DNA of 64,000 nt from Capsicum annuum (GCF_002878395.1 NW_025892519.1:60822-124821); one strand, 5' to 3'; shown: positions 22,481 to 34,625, counted from the stretch's first letter. Translations and numbers: made by a program. The notes: a model not told the origin generated them from the letters alone.

Positions 22481-23230
22481 CACATAAACTCAGCCTCCAA
22501 TTGTCAAAACACTATCAAAATAAAGAGATGTCACCTTAGCCTCACCACTCAACCAAAACTCACACTTAGAAAACTTGGCATACAACTTCTTATTACATAA
22601 ACTCTAAAGTTCAATCCTCAAATGATTCATATGGTCATCCTCATTATTTGAATAAACCAAGATGCCATATATGGTCAAAGTACCCAAATCATCAACTCCA
22701 TGAATATTGCAGGGCCATTGGTCATAAGAAATACATGACCAAGAACTCATAACTGTATTGAGTCCAAAAAGTCATCTTTAGAAGATCTGAAGCTCTAATC
22801 TTTAACTGGTGCTACTCAAATCTTATTCAATCTTGAAAAATCCAAAGCACCCTGAAGTTGGTAAAAAAGATCACCAATGCGAGAAAGAGAAAACTTGTTC
22901 TTAACCGTCACTTTGTTCAACTCCCTATAATCAATACACATGTACATAGAACCATCTTCTTACTTTATGAGCAAGACACAAACACCCTAAGGAGATACAC
23001 TAGGCCTAATAAACCCCTTAATAAATCCTACAACTGCTTCTTCCAATTTCTTAAACTTAATGAGGGCCATCCTATAGGGAGGTATAGAAATAGGCTTCAT
23101 GCCGACTCCACATCAATAGCAAAATCAATATCACAATCTAGAGTCATACTAGGCAAATCTATAAAAAAATTCATCCATGAACCTATGAACCGCCCGAATA
23201 GAATCCATAGGAGGTGATGAGGCAACACTA
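22480..23230 (-). pseudogene. Partial reverse transcriptase (element E)
   Basis: Minus strand. Readable words are [12 protein letters not shown] (about 23090-23060), [30 protein letters not shown] (about 22950-22880) and, nearer the left end, [12 protein letters not shown] (about 22590-22560). The palm between them is decayed and I cannot find an intact F/Y-x-D-D motif. The RNase H that should follow is missing, as the sequence passes almost directly to integrase. The plus-strand open frame at 22858-23217 is its shadow. Confidence 0.7.
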
Positions 23231-25130
23231 ATATTATGGACATAGGCCAAATAAGACAACCACCCTTTCTCTACCATGATATGAGAACATAGAAAAATAT
23301 AACACCCTTTCAACCCAAATTAAGAGTACCCTTCTAAGCTAACCTCGGCATACTCGGTGTAGCTAAGGTTACTGCCTCGGTATAACAGTTCAAAATATCA
23401 TGATAAGCATCTTACTAATTCATACTCAAAAAAATCAAAATCAATCATATCTAAGATAATAAAGTCTACCAAGTTTTATGGCCCACAAAGGTAACCACAT
23501 AAGATTTGTACGCCCCATCCACTACTAAGGTATCTCATACTGGGTAGAAATAGAAAGAGTATAGGATAATGTAGACAAAATCAAGATATGTAGACATATA
23601 GGATAATATAGAACTAGGTCAAATAATACGAAAGCACATCTGCAAATTAGGATGATACCTGAAATAACTGCATTAGAAGACTCTACCTCAGGTTTCCTAA
23701 ATATAGTATAATATTAACTACGTCTACACTCGGACTGAGTAACCTTGCGACCACTTCCATAAGCACCAGTACCTCAAACTCTAGCACTACAGGCACCACC
23801 TTACCACTCTATGAATTACCTCTTACTGTGAAAAATAGAGTAGGGAAAAGTTAAAGTTGAAAACCCTATTGAGTGGGTCCATATATATATTCAGGGAAAT
23901 ACTTGGCCACATGGATAATCTCATTACATACAAAACATCCTTGTAGCCTGACCCAACATAAGAAGGTGTGAATGAACTAGAATGACTGCCCTATCCTGAA
24001 GAACTAATCTTGGATCCTCCACCTGTATGACATGATACCTGATTACCAGAGGTCAAAGAACCTGAAGGCATGCCACCTGATCCCTACAAAGTGGCCTTAA
24101 TTGACCTACTATAATAACTATGGGAACCTTTACTAGAGAAATATCTACCTTGGGAGGCATGTCTACTAAACTCACCCTGATGACACACTTTTTGGTGCCT
24201 CTTTGAGTAGATTATATAAGAGACTCAATCATCTTAGCATGCTCAATCATACTCTGAGATGAAGACCCTAAAACTACCATCTTGGTTGTATCGAATTGAT
24301 ACATACCATATAACCACTTCACAAACTTTTAAATTCTCTCAAACTTAGTAGAGATGCTAGCGGCTGAATATCTAGATAAAGTGTGTAAATATGTCTCATA
24401 TTTGATAATAAAAATAAAACCTTGCTCCAAATGATCAAACTCATCACACATCAACTTTCTCAAACTATATGGTACAAATATCTCCAGAAAAGCCTAAAAA
24501 AATTGAGTCTAAGTCATAGAAGGCAAACCCAAAGGCCTACAGTTGGAAAGCAATCTCCACCAATCTCTAGGCATATCTATCAATTAATAGGTAGTATAAA
24601 CAACTCCATGAGACTTAAGGGATCCTAAACTATGTAACTTCTCTTGGTGATCAATCAAAACTCATAGGCATCCTGTACAATAGCTCCACTTAACTTGGGT
24701 GGACCCTAGCGAAAAAACATCTTGAATCTCTTTCGTTCATCAGAAGATATAGTTGCACCTAAATAAATAGTAAGATTGGTAGGCAAAGATTCCACATGTG
24801 GGGGCACCATAGATTATAGTTTTATACCAGTAGCAATAATACCATAAGTAGATGCCAACAGTGAGGATGGAATATCACTTAAAGTCGTAGAAATACGAGG
24901 TACACTCAAGGGAACACCATCCAAATAACTCTAGAGATGACCTAAATGACTCTGAAGCATTGGGTTGTCGACTGAACCCTATGGAACCTAAGCTAGCCTC
25001 ACATCTCCTATTTGATAATCATTCCTAGAATACACATCCTAAAGCTTGGTAGAGTCCTCCCTAGCATGTCATCTAGCTAGAGAAACTCCTTATGTCCATC
25101 CTCTACCTCTAGGTAGACCACGACCCTTTC
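23231..25130 (-). pseudogene. Protease and gag remnant (element E)
   Basis: Minus strand, heavily decayed. The clearest landmark is a zinc knuckle at 23896-23937 reading CFVCNEIIHVAKYF, where the last cysteine is phenylalanine. Protease should lie left of it (23230-23850), but I see no clear active site. Gag should lie right of it toward 25130. Plus-strand short frames here are chance. About 270 bp separate this from the primer site. Confidence 0.55.
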
Positions 25131-25399
25131 CTTATCCTTGAACTAAGGCTACCATATTAGGGATGATTCAACATCTTTAGCCTCTCTTGACCTAGTCCTC
25201 ACTATTTGTGTAGAAAAATGGGAATACAATCTTAGAACATTGGATATGAACAACTGGCATGACAAAAGATCAAGTTAGAGAAGTTTTTTCCATAAGATAA
25301 ATTATAGCCTCTAAAAGAAGGATACAGACATCTATGTACTAATCCGCGAGACTCTACTAGTCTTATTGCTCTTACACTTATGAGACCAGTGAACCTGGA

Positions 25400-25412
25400 T
25401 TCTCTAATACCA
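25400..25412 (-). other. Primer-binding site of element E
   Basis: Minus strand tggtattagagaa against the initiator-Met site tggtatcagagcc: three changes in 13. It abuts the 5' LTR with a three-base spacer. Confidence 0.7.
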
Positions 25413-25415
25413 ATT

Positions 25416-25558
25416 TTTCATGACTCAATAAGGTCATGATAAAACTTATCGTAGCCCATCCTCGATAAATAAACTAATCTCCCCTCAAAGGAAAGAAATA
25501 AAAAATAAATAAGAAAAATAAAGTTAAATGAGACTAGAATAAAGTCAAGTCACATATA
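25416..25558 (-). repeat. 5' LTR of element E, stump
   Basis: First 143 bp of E's 5' LTR as seen from the inside; its edge (ttcatgactc) resembles that of element B's LTR (tgtcatgaccc). It is cut at 25558 by LTR F, with atata (25554-25558) as F's target. The rest is absent from the window. Confidence 0.65.
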
Positions 25559-27169
25559 TGTAATACCCCATACTTTTCCTAACTTAACTTTGCTCCTAAA
25601 ATGTCAAAGACTAGCTTCAAAAATGAATGACATTTATTACATATGGAATTTTTAAGATTTAGACTCTCCATTGTGTAGAATATTTGAAAAAGCTTTCCAT
25701 CTATACCAATTTCGCCCGAATCAGATACTCGATTGAGGAGTTAGGGCATTTTTAGTAAGGCAATATGCTAGCTGGGCGAGCACCACATCGTGGTGAAGGT
25801 AATTATTGCAATTGTCAATTTTAGTGGACCTGCGCAATTACACCGCATCCCAGAAAAGCCTAATTTCCCAATTGTCAATTTCCAGCAGGCAAACGCGATT
25901 GTAACACATCGCGTTAATGGCCTAAATGGCATTCCAAAGGCACACCGCGATAGCTCTATGTCACAGAGAACTTTCAGTTCCCATTCGTCCTTTTTCCAGT
26001 GAGTCATTGCGATAGTGGCGCGTCACGGTGGCATGGTAAATCAGGAAAATTTTGCTTTTCCAGTTCTGATTAAACATTAAAATGCATATTTTGGTCAATC
26101 CCCAAGGCCCCAATTCATCATAAACAAGGAATTTATCATATTCAACGCACTTTATGCTTATTTTCATCCATTCTCTTCCAAATAAAAAACCTAGAACTCA
26201 AAAGCTTCGTCTCTAACAAATCAAATTCCACCATTATTTCTCCATGAAAGCTCTAAATTGAGGATTTCCAAGACAAGATAATCAAGATCTCATCTTCAAG
26301 AACTCAAATAGGAATCCAAAATTCAAGATTATTCATCTAATCATCTACCAAGGTATATGGGGTTTATGAACAAGGATCTTCTTCTATCCTTGTGCCCAAA
26401 ACCAAGTTTTAATTACAAATTCATATGATTTTGAATGAGTATACATGAGATTTGAATTATGGTTCATGCCCATTATTGCTAATTGCAAGATTATGTGTTT
26501 TTGAGAGATTTAGAAGATGAATTGCATGTCTATTTCTATATTTTCATGCCAATTGCAGTAAATTTCAAATTGTGAATTGAATTATCATTATTCTCAAATC
26601 AAGCATGAATTTTATAATGTTTTGACATAAACTTAATGCATGGGTTATTAAGCCCAAGTTTATATGTTGATATTTCAAGAAAGATGATACTTTAAGCATC
26701 TTATGATCAAATTAATTATAGATTTTCAATAAAGTTTTGATCTTTTGATCCTCAGATAAGATACGAAATACACTTTACAGATTTATTACAGATTATAGAA
26801 ATTAAAACAACTTTATTTATGGATTTAATCATATAAAAGCATAATTGGTTTCAAAATAAACCCTTGTGCTATTTTAAAGTGGATTTCAGAAAAAATGAGC
26901 GCAACTTAAAGGGAGTAGTATTTAGCACCGAACAAGAAGTGTGGGATTAGCGTGCCCTATCTTACACAGAACTACGTAGCCAACGTAGGTACAGACTATC
27001 AGATTTTTCCCACTCCTATGTGGATGACAGTTACATATGTGATCACTTAGCTAAGGTTATACTACTTGGAAATAGTACCATACCTCTCCCCATTGTGAGG
27101 TTTTCCTTTTAGGGGAACGAGATGTTGGACTCCATGTGAGGTCACATGGTTTATGTCAGTTAAGAGAAC
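25559..27169 (+). mobile_element. LTR F, forward, cut by element G
   Basis: Opens tgtaataccccatac and shares its layout with LTR-1 and element A's LTR. It has a GC-rich array of about 60-bp units (25770-26040), a leader-like CT-rich stretch, a donor-like caaggtatatgggg (26349-26362), and the tttagcaccga and actacgtagccaacgtagg blocks (26920-26990). It is cut at 27169 by element G, with agaac (27165-27169) as G's target. The remainder, including about 0.7 kb by comparison with LTR-1, is not found right of G. Whether it was a solo LTR or a full element cannot be told. Confidence 0.8.
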
Positions 27170-29535
27170 TGTAACGCCTCAAAAAATAGGTCCTGGAGCG
27201 TAACACGGTGCTTGAGGCTATGAGTAGCCCCAAGCTAATCCTTTGAGCCATTATCATTCAGTTCAACACAAATCAATGGGGTTTCCATAAATAACCCTCA
27301 AATATCAACAGAGTATTCATCATCCAAGAATAAAAGAATTTTAGAAAGATAACAAAATACGACATATTAGTCAACTCCCAACATCTATACTAGTCTGACA
27401 AGCCTCTAAGAAAATCAGTACAACCAGCGAGCCATTGAGACATGCCCCAACTAACTCATACTCAGTATCAAATGTAAACAATTCCGTGAAACCAACATCA
27501 GACATCACATCCTCGGAACATAAGGACTCACCACAATAGAGGATGTAGAACAACATGCCTAAAGAATCACTATCGAACCTAGAACTGAGCACCTGAACCT
27601 ACATTTCGAGAAAATGCAACCCACATCCAAAGATGTGGGTCAGTACCATGGAAAGAAACCGAGTATATAGGGATGTATGTAGTTGTATAAACATCATCAT
27701 CATAAATATTTATAAGAAATATGCAGGATGTATGAAAGACTCATATAGCCCGAAGAAAATCATCATAATCATGAGAGGATGAAATAAGTATAATAACACA
27801 TGTGGTTCATCATATAATTTGTTAATCACTTTCAGTTCATCAAGAATATCAATTCTCATAATGTAAATATCATTTAAATCTTTCGAAAGAAGAACTTTCA
27901 CAATTCCACTTTCAAATCACTTCACCATTCACCATAGACACAAGGAAACACACACACACTGGGAGATCCTATAACCGACATAAACCATGTGAGCTACATG
28001 GATTCCAGCGTACAACCCATGTTGGGGAGAGTCGTCCTATCCTTGCCATCGAAGTAGGACTATCGATATCAAATCCACACAAACTAGTGATCACTATATA
28101 AATCAGCCTCAGGCTCACTCCTACGGGGGCACATAGTTCTAGGGAAGTAAGGTTGATTTATACCTCCCACTAGGTGCTAAAGATTTTTCCCGAACATAGC
28201 TCAGATCATTTCAAAGACAATTCATAGCAAAATAATTTCAGTAATATATAAATATACATCAGGAGCCATCATGCTTCCTATCTATCAAAATCAACCACAT
28301 TGTGGATTTCTTTCACACTCGAGTTCAAAACAACTCCATTAAGACCAAAAGGTCAAATCATTCAAAATATCTCAAATATTCAACATCAACGTGCTTATAA
28401 TAGACACTTTATCAAAAAAAACAATTTCCAATGGGGATTCACGACCCTAATATCAAAATCATGATAAATATCGTTCAAGATTCATGCTTTATATCTCCAC
28501 ACATGTAAATTTATCTTTCAAAATTATAAACATCAAGATTTCATAATAATCATCATAAGATATGATTTCACGCTTCAAATTCGTAAAAATCAAATAAAAA
28601 TCATGCCTTCGTAAAGAAAATTACTTTTGGGTATAAGAATGAAAGAGAGTTCTTGTTGAAAAACCCCACATACCTTGAATGATGAACTTTAGATCGATAC
28701 TCATTTTTGAGATGTTAATCGTACCTTTGAATGATGGTTTTTGTATTCTTAAACTAGGAACTTGGAATCTTGAATAAATTTGCAGAATTAATGGTGAACT
28801 TTGGAGGTTCTTGAAGTTGGATGTAGGGTTTTCTTTTTGAGGGAATTTAATGAAATATAACATATAATGCTTCTAATGGGCTTTAATATAGGGTTTGGAT
28901 GGATTTTGGATGAGGGGGAATGACCGAAATGCCCCTGTACTTTGGTGGACTATTTTGATAGTCTGAGGTAGATCAACCATAACGTTTTACTTCGATATCC
29001 AAATTGGATAAAACCAATTTCATTAGTAAGAGGACTCTCATATCTTTCTGCTGATATATAGTATCTCACCCAAATCATTGTGTACGAGGAGTTATGATCG
29101 TTTGAATTTGACCCAAAAATTTTCTTTTGATTGGCTGAAGTAGATCGACCATAACTTTTTGCTCCGATAGACAAATTGGATGAAACCAATTTCATTGAAA
29201 AGAGGACTCGCAGAGATTTCCGTTGATATATAGTAAATCACCCAGATTATTATGTACATGGAGTTATGATCATTTAAAGTTCGAGAAAAAATACGTCAGG
29301 CCTCAGTACTTTTTCTTGCACGTTTTACTATTCACTACTATTCATGGTTCGATCGGAATGTTCATAACCTGTTTTGGATGATCCACATATCGTTGGAAAG
29401 ATTATTCGATAATCTATGCAATGGTGGGTCATAATCTAAGGCATTCCACATAAAAAATTTATAATTCATTCTAGAAGATAAAACCCAACATGTTTACACA
29501 CAAAATTTCAACGAAAAATTTCCCGGGTTAATACA
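27170..29535 (-). repeat. 3' LTR of element G
   Basis: 2366 bp. On the minus strand it opens tgtattaacccggg (29535) and ends gaggcgttaca (27170). It carries a TATA-like gcattatatgtt (about 28864 leftward), a donor-like caaggtatgtgggg (boundary 28673/28674), a cgaggatgtgatgt stretch near 27500, and repeated wording at 28960-29110 and 29145-29280 (gttatgatcgtttgaa, gtatctcacccaa). Frames within it are chance. Confidence 0.88.
28950..29290 (-). repeat. Tandem duplication inside G LTR
   Basis: Two copies of about 170-190 bp lie in a row: gtagatcaaccataacgttt...ttatgatcg (28969-29100) and gtagatcgaccataactttt...ttatgatca (29149-29270). Each includes aattggat(a/g)aaaccaatttcatt, aagaggactc and gatatatagta. 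They are clearly homologous, with scattered changes, and make the two overlapping short frames seen here. Confidence 0.75.
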
Positions 29536-29573
29536 TCATCCCCCCCTTTGAAACATTCGTCCTCGAATGATGC
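29536..29573 (-). other. Polypurine tract and GAGGACGAATG motif of element G
   Basis: On the minus strand, cattcgaggacgaatgtt (29552-29569) is followed by caaagggggggatga and then the LTR. This is the clearest example of a motif also seen in elements C, E, J and (decayed) A. Confidence 0.85.
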
Positions 29574-29750
29574 TATACATTCCAAGATTAGATAGGGAGT
29601 AGAGCATACAGCTGAAACCATTCATTAGACTCATCACCACATCGTTTCTCACTCCGAATGCAACATAGAACGCATAAATTCAAGAAACTACAGCTGAACA
29701 CATAATAAATGATAGCTAAACTACTGCAACTTTTATAAAAAGTACATGAT

Positions 29751-30620
29751 TTAGGAAAGAATAGTACCTTCAGCTTGATCGGAGTTCGCGGAAAACAAGT
29801 ACCGGTACTTGGATCGCATATCTACCTCAGCTTCCCAAGTTGCACCCTCAACAGATTGGTTTCGCCACAACACCTTGACCAAGGAAACCTCTTTGTTCCG
29901 TAGTCTTCGAACACTGAAATCAAGAATCTCAATAGGAATCTCATCAAAAGAAAGATTTTCTGGAATGTCAGCACTCGCAGAGGAATCCACTACCACAACA
30001 TCGCTAATATTCTTTCTAAGAATGGAGACATGGAATATTGGATGAACAGAGGACAACTCGGAAGGTAACTCGACCTCATAAGCTACCTTACCAACATACT
30101 AAGAATTTTGTAAGGACAAACATAAAGGGGACTAAACTTCCCCTTCTTTCCGAATCTTTTCACCCCCCCCCCCCATGGGTGAAATTTTTAGATACACTAG
30201 ATCACCAACTTCAAACTCAAGGTCTCTCCCTCTAATATCCGCATATGACTTCTGATAACTCTGCGCAGTTTTCAACCTTTCCCTAATCAACTTAAATTTT
30301 TCCATAGCCTCAAATACCGAATCAGGACCACTCACAGCCACTTCACCCACCTCGAACCAACCTATGGGTGATCTATACTTCCTCTCATATAAGGCTTTAA
30401 ATGGAGCTATGCCAATACTAGAGTGGAAACTGTTATTGTAAGCAAACTCTATCAACGGTAAGTGATCATCCCAACTTCCCTTAAAGTCAAGTGCACAAGC
30501 TCTTAACATATCCTCTAAGGTCTGGATGGTCCACTCAGCCTGACCATATCGGTCTGCGGATGAAAAGCAGAACTCAAAAGCACTTGGGTACCAAGACCCT
30601 TCTAAAAAGCTTTCCAAAAT
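29751..30620 (-). pseudogene. Integrase C-terminal half and chromodomain (element G)
   Basis: Two minus-strand open stretches. 30132-30617 holds the end of the core: GQAEWTIQTLEDMLRAC with the catalytic glutamate, [19 protein letters not shown], and then LEFEVGDLVYLKISPM. It runs into a homopolymer of 12 G (minus strand; 30163-30174), after which the frame is lost. 29751-30056 resumes with VHPIFHVSILRK, IPIEILDFSVRRLRNKEV and GATWEAEVDMRSKYRYLF, a well-preserved chromodomain-like tail. Together these cover most of the integrase C-terminal region, split by the homopolymer. Confidence 0.85.
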
Positions 30621-31334
30621 TGTGAAGTGAACTGAGTACCCCTATCCGAAATGATAGACAAGGGAACTACATGCAGCCAAACTAGCTCTCGGATATACAA
30701 TCTACCATAATCCTCAGTAGTATATGAAGTATGAACAGACAAGAAATAAGTAGACTTAGTCAACCTATCAACCACAACCCAAATGGAATCATGATGGCAT
30801 CGGGAAAGAGGTAAACCAATCATGAAATCCATATTTATCTCTTCCCACTTCCAGGTAGGAATACTAAACTCTTACGTCATACCACTAGGTCTTTGGTATT
30901 CAACCTTAACCTATTGGCATGTTGCACACTTAGCTATAAACACTGCTATATCTTTCTTCATGCCACTCAACCAATAGACTTCCCACAAGTCTCGGTACAT
31001 CTTGGTGGCACCAGGATGAATAGAATATCGCACCCCGTGCGCTTTAGCCATAATCCTGTCTCAGATCATCAACATTCAGGACACACAATCTACCCTGCAA
31101 TCTCAACACACCATCTCCCCCTTGGGAGGAAACCTCTACTTTTTGGTCCTTGACTGACTCCTTCAGTCTGACCAAACTAGCATCAAAGTATTGTTTTTCC
31201 TTCACTTCCAAAACCAAAGAGGATTCGAAACTACTCTGAACCCCTATACTACCTTCAACAGAGTCAAACAACCTAACCCCCAATCTAGCCAAACAATGTA
31301 CATCACGAGCCAACTCTTTCTTACCTTCTACCAC
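30602..31334 (-). pseudogene. Integrase N-terminal half and linker (element G)
   Basis: Minus strand. 31044-31334 is the linker between RNase H and integrase (KELARDVHCLARLGVRLFDS and GGDGVLRLQGRLCVLNVDDL). The zinc-binding region lies at about 30880-31040 with stops. 30602-30832 is the core start: MDFMIGLPLSRCHHDSIWVV and SIISDRGTQFTSQFWKAF, so both aspartates remain. It meets the next open stretch with a frameshift near 30602-30617. Confidence 0.85.
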
Positions 31335-31337
31335 ATG

Positions 31338-31889
31338 CTAAATACTATCCATGGATACTCTACTTAGGGCATACGCCATAACATTGGCCTTGCCCGGATG
31401 GTACAGCACACTCATATCATAATCCTTTAACAATTCTAACCATCGTCTTTGCCTAAGATTCAATTCTCTCTGGGTAAACGCATACTGTAGACTCTTATGA
31501 TCAATGAAAACATCAATATGGATACCATACAAATAGTGTCTCCAGATTTTCAAAGCAAACACAACAATAGACAACTCATTGTCATGGGTGGGGTAATTTT
31601 TCTCATGGGGTTTCAACTGTCTAGAAGTATAATCTATTACCTTACCCTTCTGCATCAATATGCAACCCAACCCAACTCTCGAAGCATCCCAGTACACCAC
31701 AAAACTATCAACACCATCAGGCAAAGTCAAAACAGGGGCTGAAGTGAGTCGAGTTTTCAACTCTTGAAAACTCTTCTCACAAGATTCGAACCACAAGAAC
31801 TTCACTTTCTTTTGGGTCAACCGAGTCATAGGAGATGCTATAAAGAAGAAACCCTCAACAAAACGGCGGCAATAGCCAGCTAAACCCAA
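31338..31889 (-). pseudogene. RT tail and RNase H (element G)
   Basis: A 183-residue minus-strand open stretch. It starts in the RT connection ([20 protein letters not shown]), then RNase [59 protein letters not shown] and [15 protein letters not shown]. Three of the four acidic catalytic residues remain. The last, normally the aspartate in VADALSR, is tyrosine here (MAYALSR), so RNase H would probably be inactive. A stop separates it from RT at 31890-31925. Confidence 0.88.
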
Positions 31890-31925
31890 GAAACCTCAGA
31901 TATCAGTCGGAGAAATAGGTCTAGG

Positions 31926-32880
31926 CTAATTTCTAATAGCTTCGGTCTTTTGGGGATCAACTCTAATACCCTCGGAAGAAATAATATGACCCAGAAAAGC
32001 AACTGACCTTAGCCAAAACTCACACTTACTGAACTTGGCAAACAACTTGTGATCTCTAAGGGTTTGCAAGATAGTTCGGAGATGATCTGAATGTTCATCC
32101 TCACTACGGGAGTACACCGGTATATCGTCGATGAACACTATGACAAACATATTCAGATATGGTCTAAACACTCGATTCATGAGGTTCATGAAAGTTGTTG
32201 GGGCATTAGTTAACCCGAAAGACATAACAAGAAACTCAAAATGGCCATAACAAGTTCGAAAAGTGGTTTTTGGGATGTCACACTCTCTAACTTTGAGTTA
32301 ATGATAGCCGGAATGAAGGTCCATCTTTGAGAAATAACTTGCACCTTGCAATTGGTCAAACAAATCATCTATTCTCAGGAGGGGGTACTTAGTTTTTACG
32401 ATGACTTTATTCAATTGGCGGTAATCAATGCACATACGCAAAGAGCCATCTTTCTTTCTTACAAACAACACAGGAGCACCCCAAGGAGAAACACTGGGCC
32501 TTATAAAACCCTTATCTAGGAGATCTTTGAGTTGCTCTTTCAACTCTTTAAGTTCTGCAGGGGTCATACAGTAAGGAGGAATCGAAATGGGCTGAGTATC
32601 AAGAAGAAGATCAATCCCGAACTTTATCTCTATATCAGGAGGTATCCCTGGGAGATCATTCAGAAAGACATCAGAAAACTCATTGACGACGTTAATAGAC
32701 TGGAGAGTTGGAGTCTCAGACTTATTGTCTTTGACTCTAACCAAATGGTAAATACATCCCTTGGAAAGAAGCTTTCTAGCTTTGAGGTAAGAGATAAAAT
32801 GACTCTTGGGTGACACAGAATTCCCAGACCACTCAAACACGGATACACCTGGAAACTGAAACTTGACCACTCGGGTCCGA
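31926..32880 (-). pseudogene. Reverse transcriptase (element G)
   Basis: Minus strand. 32298-32870 covers the protease end and RT fingers: [65 protein letters not shown] and [17 protein letters not shown], which includes the first palm aspartate. After a break (32226-32297) 31926-32225 resumes with [20 protein letters not shown] and [16 protein letters not shown], an intact F-I-D-D catalytic motif, then [20 protein letters not shown]. It is nearly complete apart from two breaks. Confidence 0.9.
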
Positions 32881-33405
32881 CAATCAATAGAGGCATAAGA
32901 AGAATACAGCTAGTCCATACCCAGAATCACATCAAAATCTACCATGTCTAACTCAATCATATCAGCCAACAAGACTCTATGAAAAACGGTAACAGGACAC
33001 TTTTTATACACTTTCTAGGCAATAATCGAATCACCCACTGGGTAGAAACTAGGATAGGCTCAGGAATAATCTTAGGACTCATTTTAAAATTTAGAGCAAT
33101 CAAAGGTGTAACATATGAGAAACTGGATCCAGGATCTAACAAAGCATACACATCAAACTGAAATATACGAAGCATACCCGTAACAACATCGGGAGAGTCC
33201 TCTTATTCCTGGCGGGATGGTAAAGCATAGAATCTATTCTGGCACTGACCGCTGGGGCTGGGCGAGTCGCTGGAACTGGAGCACTAACAGTCTGAGTCTG
33301 GGTCTGAGGGCGATAGTAACGATACCCTTGTCCATAAGATAAATAAAAAAAATCAAGGTAAGCTTTGTGAAGTGTCAACCAATATCTCGATCTCTGCAAT
33401 ATCAC
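32880..33405 (-). pseudogene. Protease and gag end (element G)
   Basis: Minus strand. 32957-33175 holds the protease: LRIFQFDVYALLDPGSSFSYVT, with an intact D-P-G-S active site, then ALNFKMSPKIIPEPILVST. The frame 33136-33405 holds a low-complexity linker rich in T, Q, P and A (QTQTQTVSAPVPATRPAPA) that normally lies between the zinc knuckle and protease. Right of about 33347 the similarity to gag stops, with only a trace of a knuckle (YGQGYRYY). Confidence 0.8.
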
Positions 33406-34625
33406 ACTGAAGAAAAAGCATTTTTACGATCTTCTACTTAGACCAACACCTGCACAGGGTGCAGAAAAAAAAAAGTAAGGATGATTGTGAAAAATATGTA
33501 ATTAGTAAGTATCATTGATAACCGGCCCTAATCCAAAGCAATGGTAAGAACCACAACCCCAAACTACCCAAGGTTTCCCTCAATCTACCACTGATATATT
33601 CCACTTCATCCTAACAAGGTATCCCAACTCAACAGTTGTAGGAATTTCAATATATAGAGCAAGCAAAATAATCTAAGAACTATTTACCCATGATACAAGA
33701 ACCTTACATCTCAAAAAATCAATGAAAACTCATTCCAAATCAACCCTAAAATCAAGAACTACTGAGTATATAACTTCGACTTTTAAAATTCCGTCTTAGA
33801 TCGAAATCATGAAAAACAAGGTGGATAATCTTAGAAATGAATAAAACAAAGGTAAAATCACATAATCTATGTTATATGTGAAAAATACATGGACAATCGT
33901 CTAAAATGGCTTCAAAAATATTAAAAATATGAAAGGGATTTAGTTTGGCCTTAAATTCAATGATTGTCGCTTATGCAGCAGTTTGTCTGCTAAAGCGGCC
34001 TGGTCAAAGGATCAAACTACCACTAAAACGGTCAAATGACCTCTAAAGTGGTCAAATTATAGATAAAGGGGCTCGATCAAATGGTCAGTCGTTGCTAAAG
34101 CAGCGAACAAGCCACTAAAATGGCTACACCAACACCAACAATTTCAAAAACTTATTTTGATCCTCAAAACTCATTTGAAATCCTATAAATATGAAGTAAT
34201 AGTTAAAATTGATTATAACACTCATTTCATACCCAATAAATTCAACAGATCTATGAAAAGAAATTGTTTACAATAAATTAACTCTTGAGATCCCTTTTAG
34301 GTTATTTTAACTAATTTTTATTTAAGAGGTCAAACTACAAAATGAAGGATTGGGGCTTAGACTAACTGCACTACTAACCCAAAATCAACATTTTGGATCT
34401 AATGAAACTTTCAAAATAATCATTTGAAGTTCAAATCACCATATATTGACAAAAGTCAAACTAAATCATTATAAGGCTACTTAAAACTACAAACTCAGTC
34501 CAGAATGCATCGGGGATTGTGCTAACAATTCCCATAATTCATAAATGACAAAATCCAACTATGGAGAAGGGCAAAGTTATCAAAATATAGTAAAGCTATA
34601 AATTATCATGAGGGTTGTTAGATTA
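33350..34625 (-). repeat. 3' LTR of element J, truncated
   Basis: Aligns with 40150-40500 over several hundred bases: tctcgatctc..., ttttacgatctt, cacctgcacaggg, aaggatga, aaggtttccctcaatctacc, ctaacaaggtatccca. It also has a stretch of gctaaagcggcc and ctctaaagtggtc phrases (33970-34130) like those in element E's LTR. It ends near 34625, before a polypurine-like tract. Confidence 0.7.

Larger units (their letters stand above)
11658..25558 (-). mobile_element. Element E: reverse chromovirus remnant hosting D
   Basis: A reverse-strand Ty3/gypsy element. Left to right it holds a 3' LTR remnant (11658-12030 and 20908-21167), a polypurine tract, integrase and chromodomain remnants, a partial RT, protease and gag remnants, an initiator-Met primer site (25400-25412) and a short piece of 5' LTR (25416-25558). 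Forward element D sits in its 3' LTR and forward LTR F cuts its 5' LTR. RNase H is not recognisable and both first integrase aspartates are lost. It is one of the oldest layers in the window. Confidence 0.75.
27170..33350 (-). mobile_element. Element G: reverse Tekay/Del-like element, 5' end lost
   Basis: Holds, left to right, a full 3' LTR (27170-29535), polypurine tract, chromodomain, integrase, RNase H, RT and protease, then the last part of gag. The rest of gag, the primer site and the 5' LTR are missing at a joint near 33350. Its pol has the longest open stretches in the window and so looks the least decayed, though it has stops, frameshifts and lost catalytic residues. Confidence 0.85.

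Noticed and set aside
22858..23217. 119-residue plus-strand open frame
   Set aside because: Shadow of the reverse-strand RT of element E; the minus strand gives recognisable RT words.
28621..29195. Two minus-strand frames of about 80 residues
   Set aside because: Inside G's LTR; partly a product of the tandem duplication there, with no domain.
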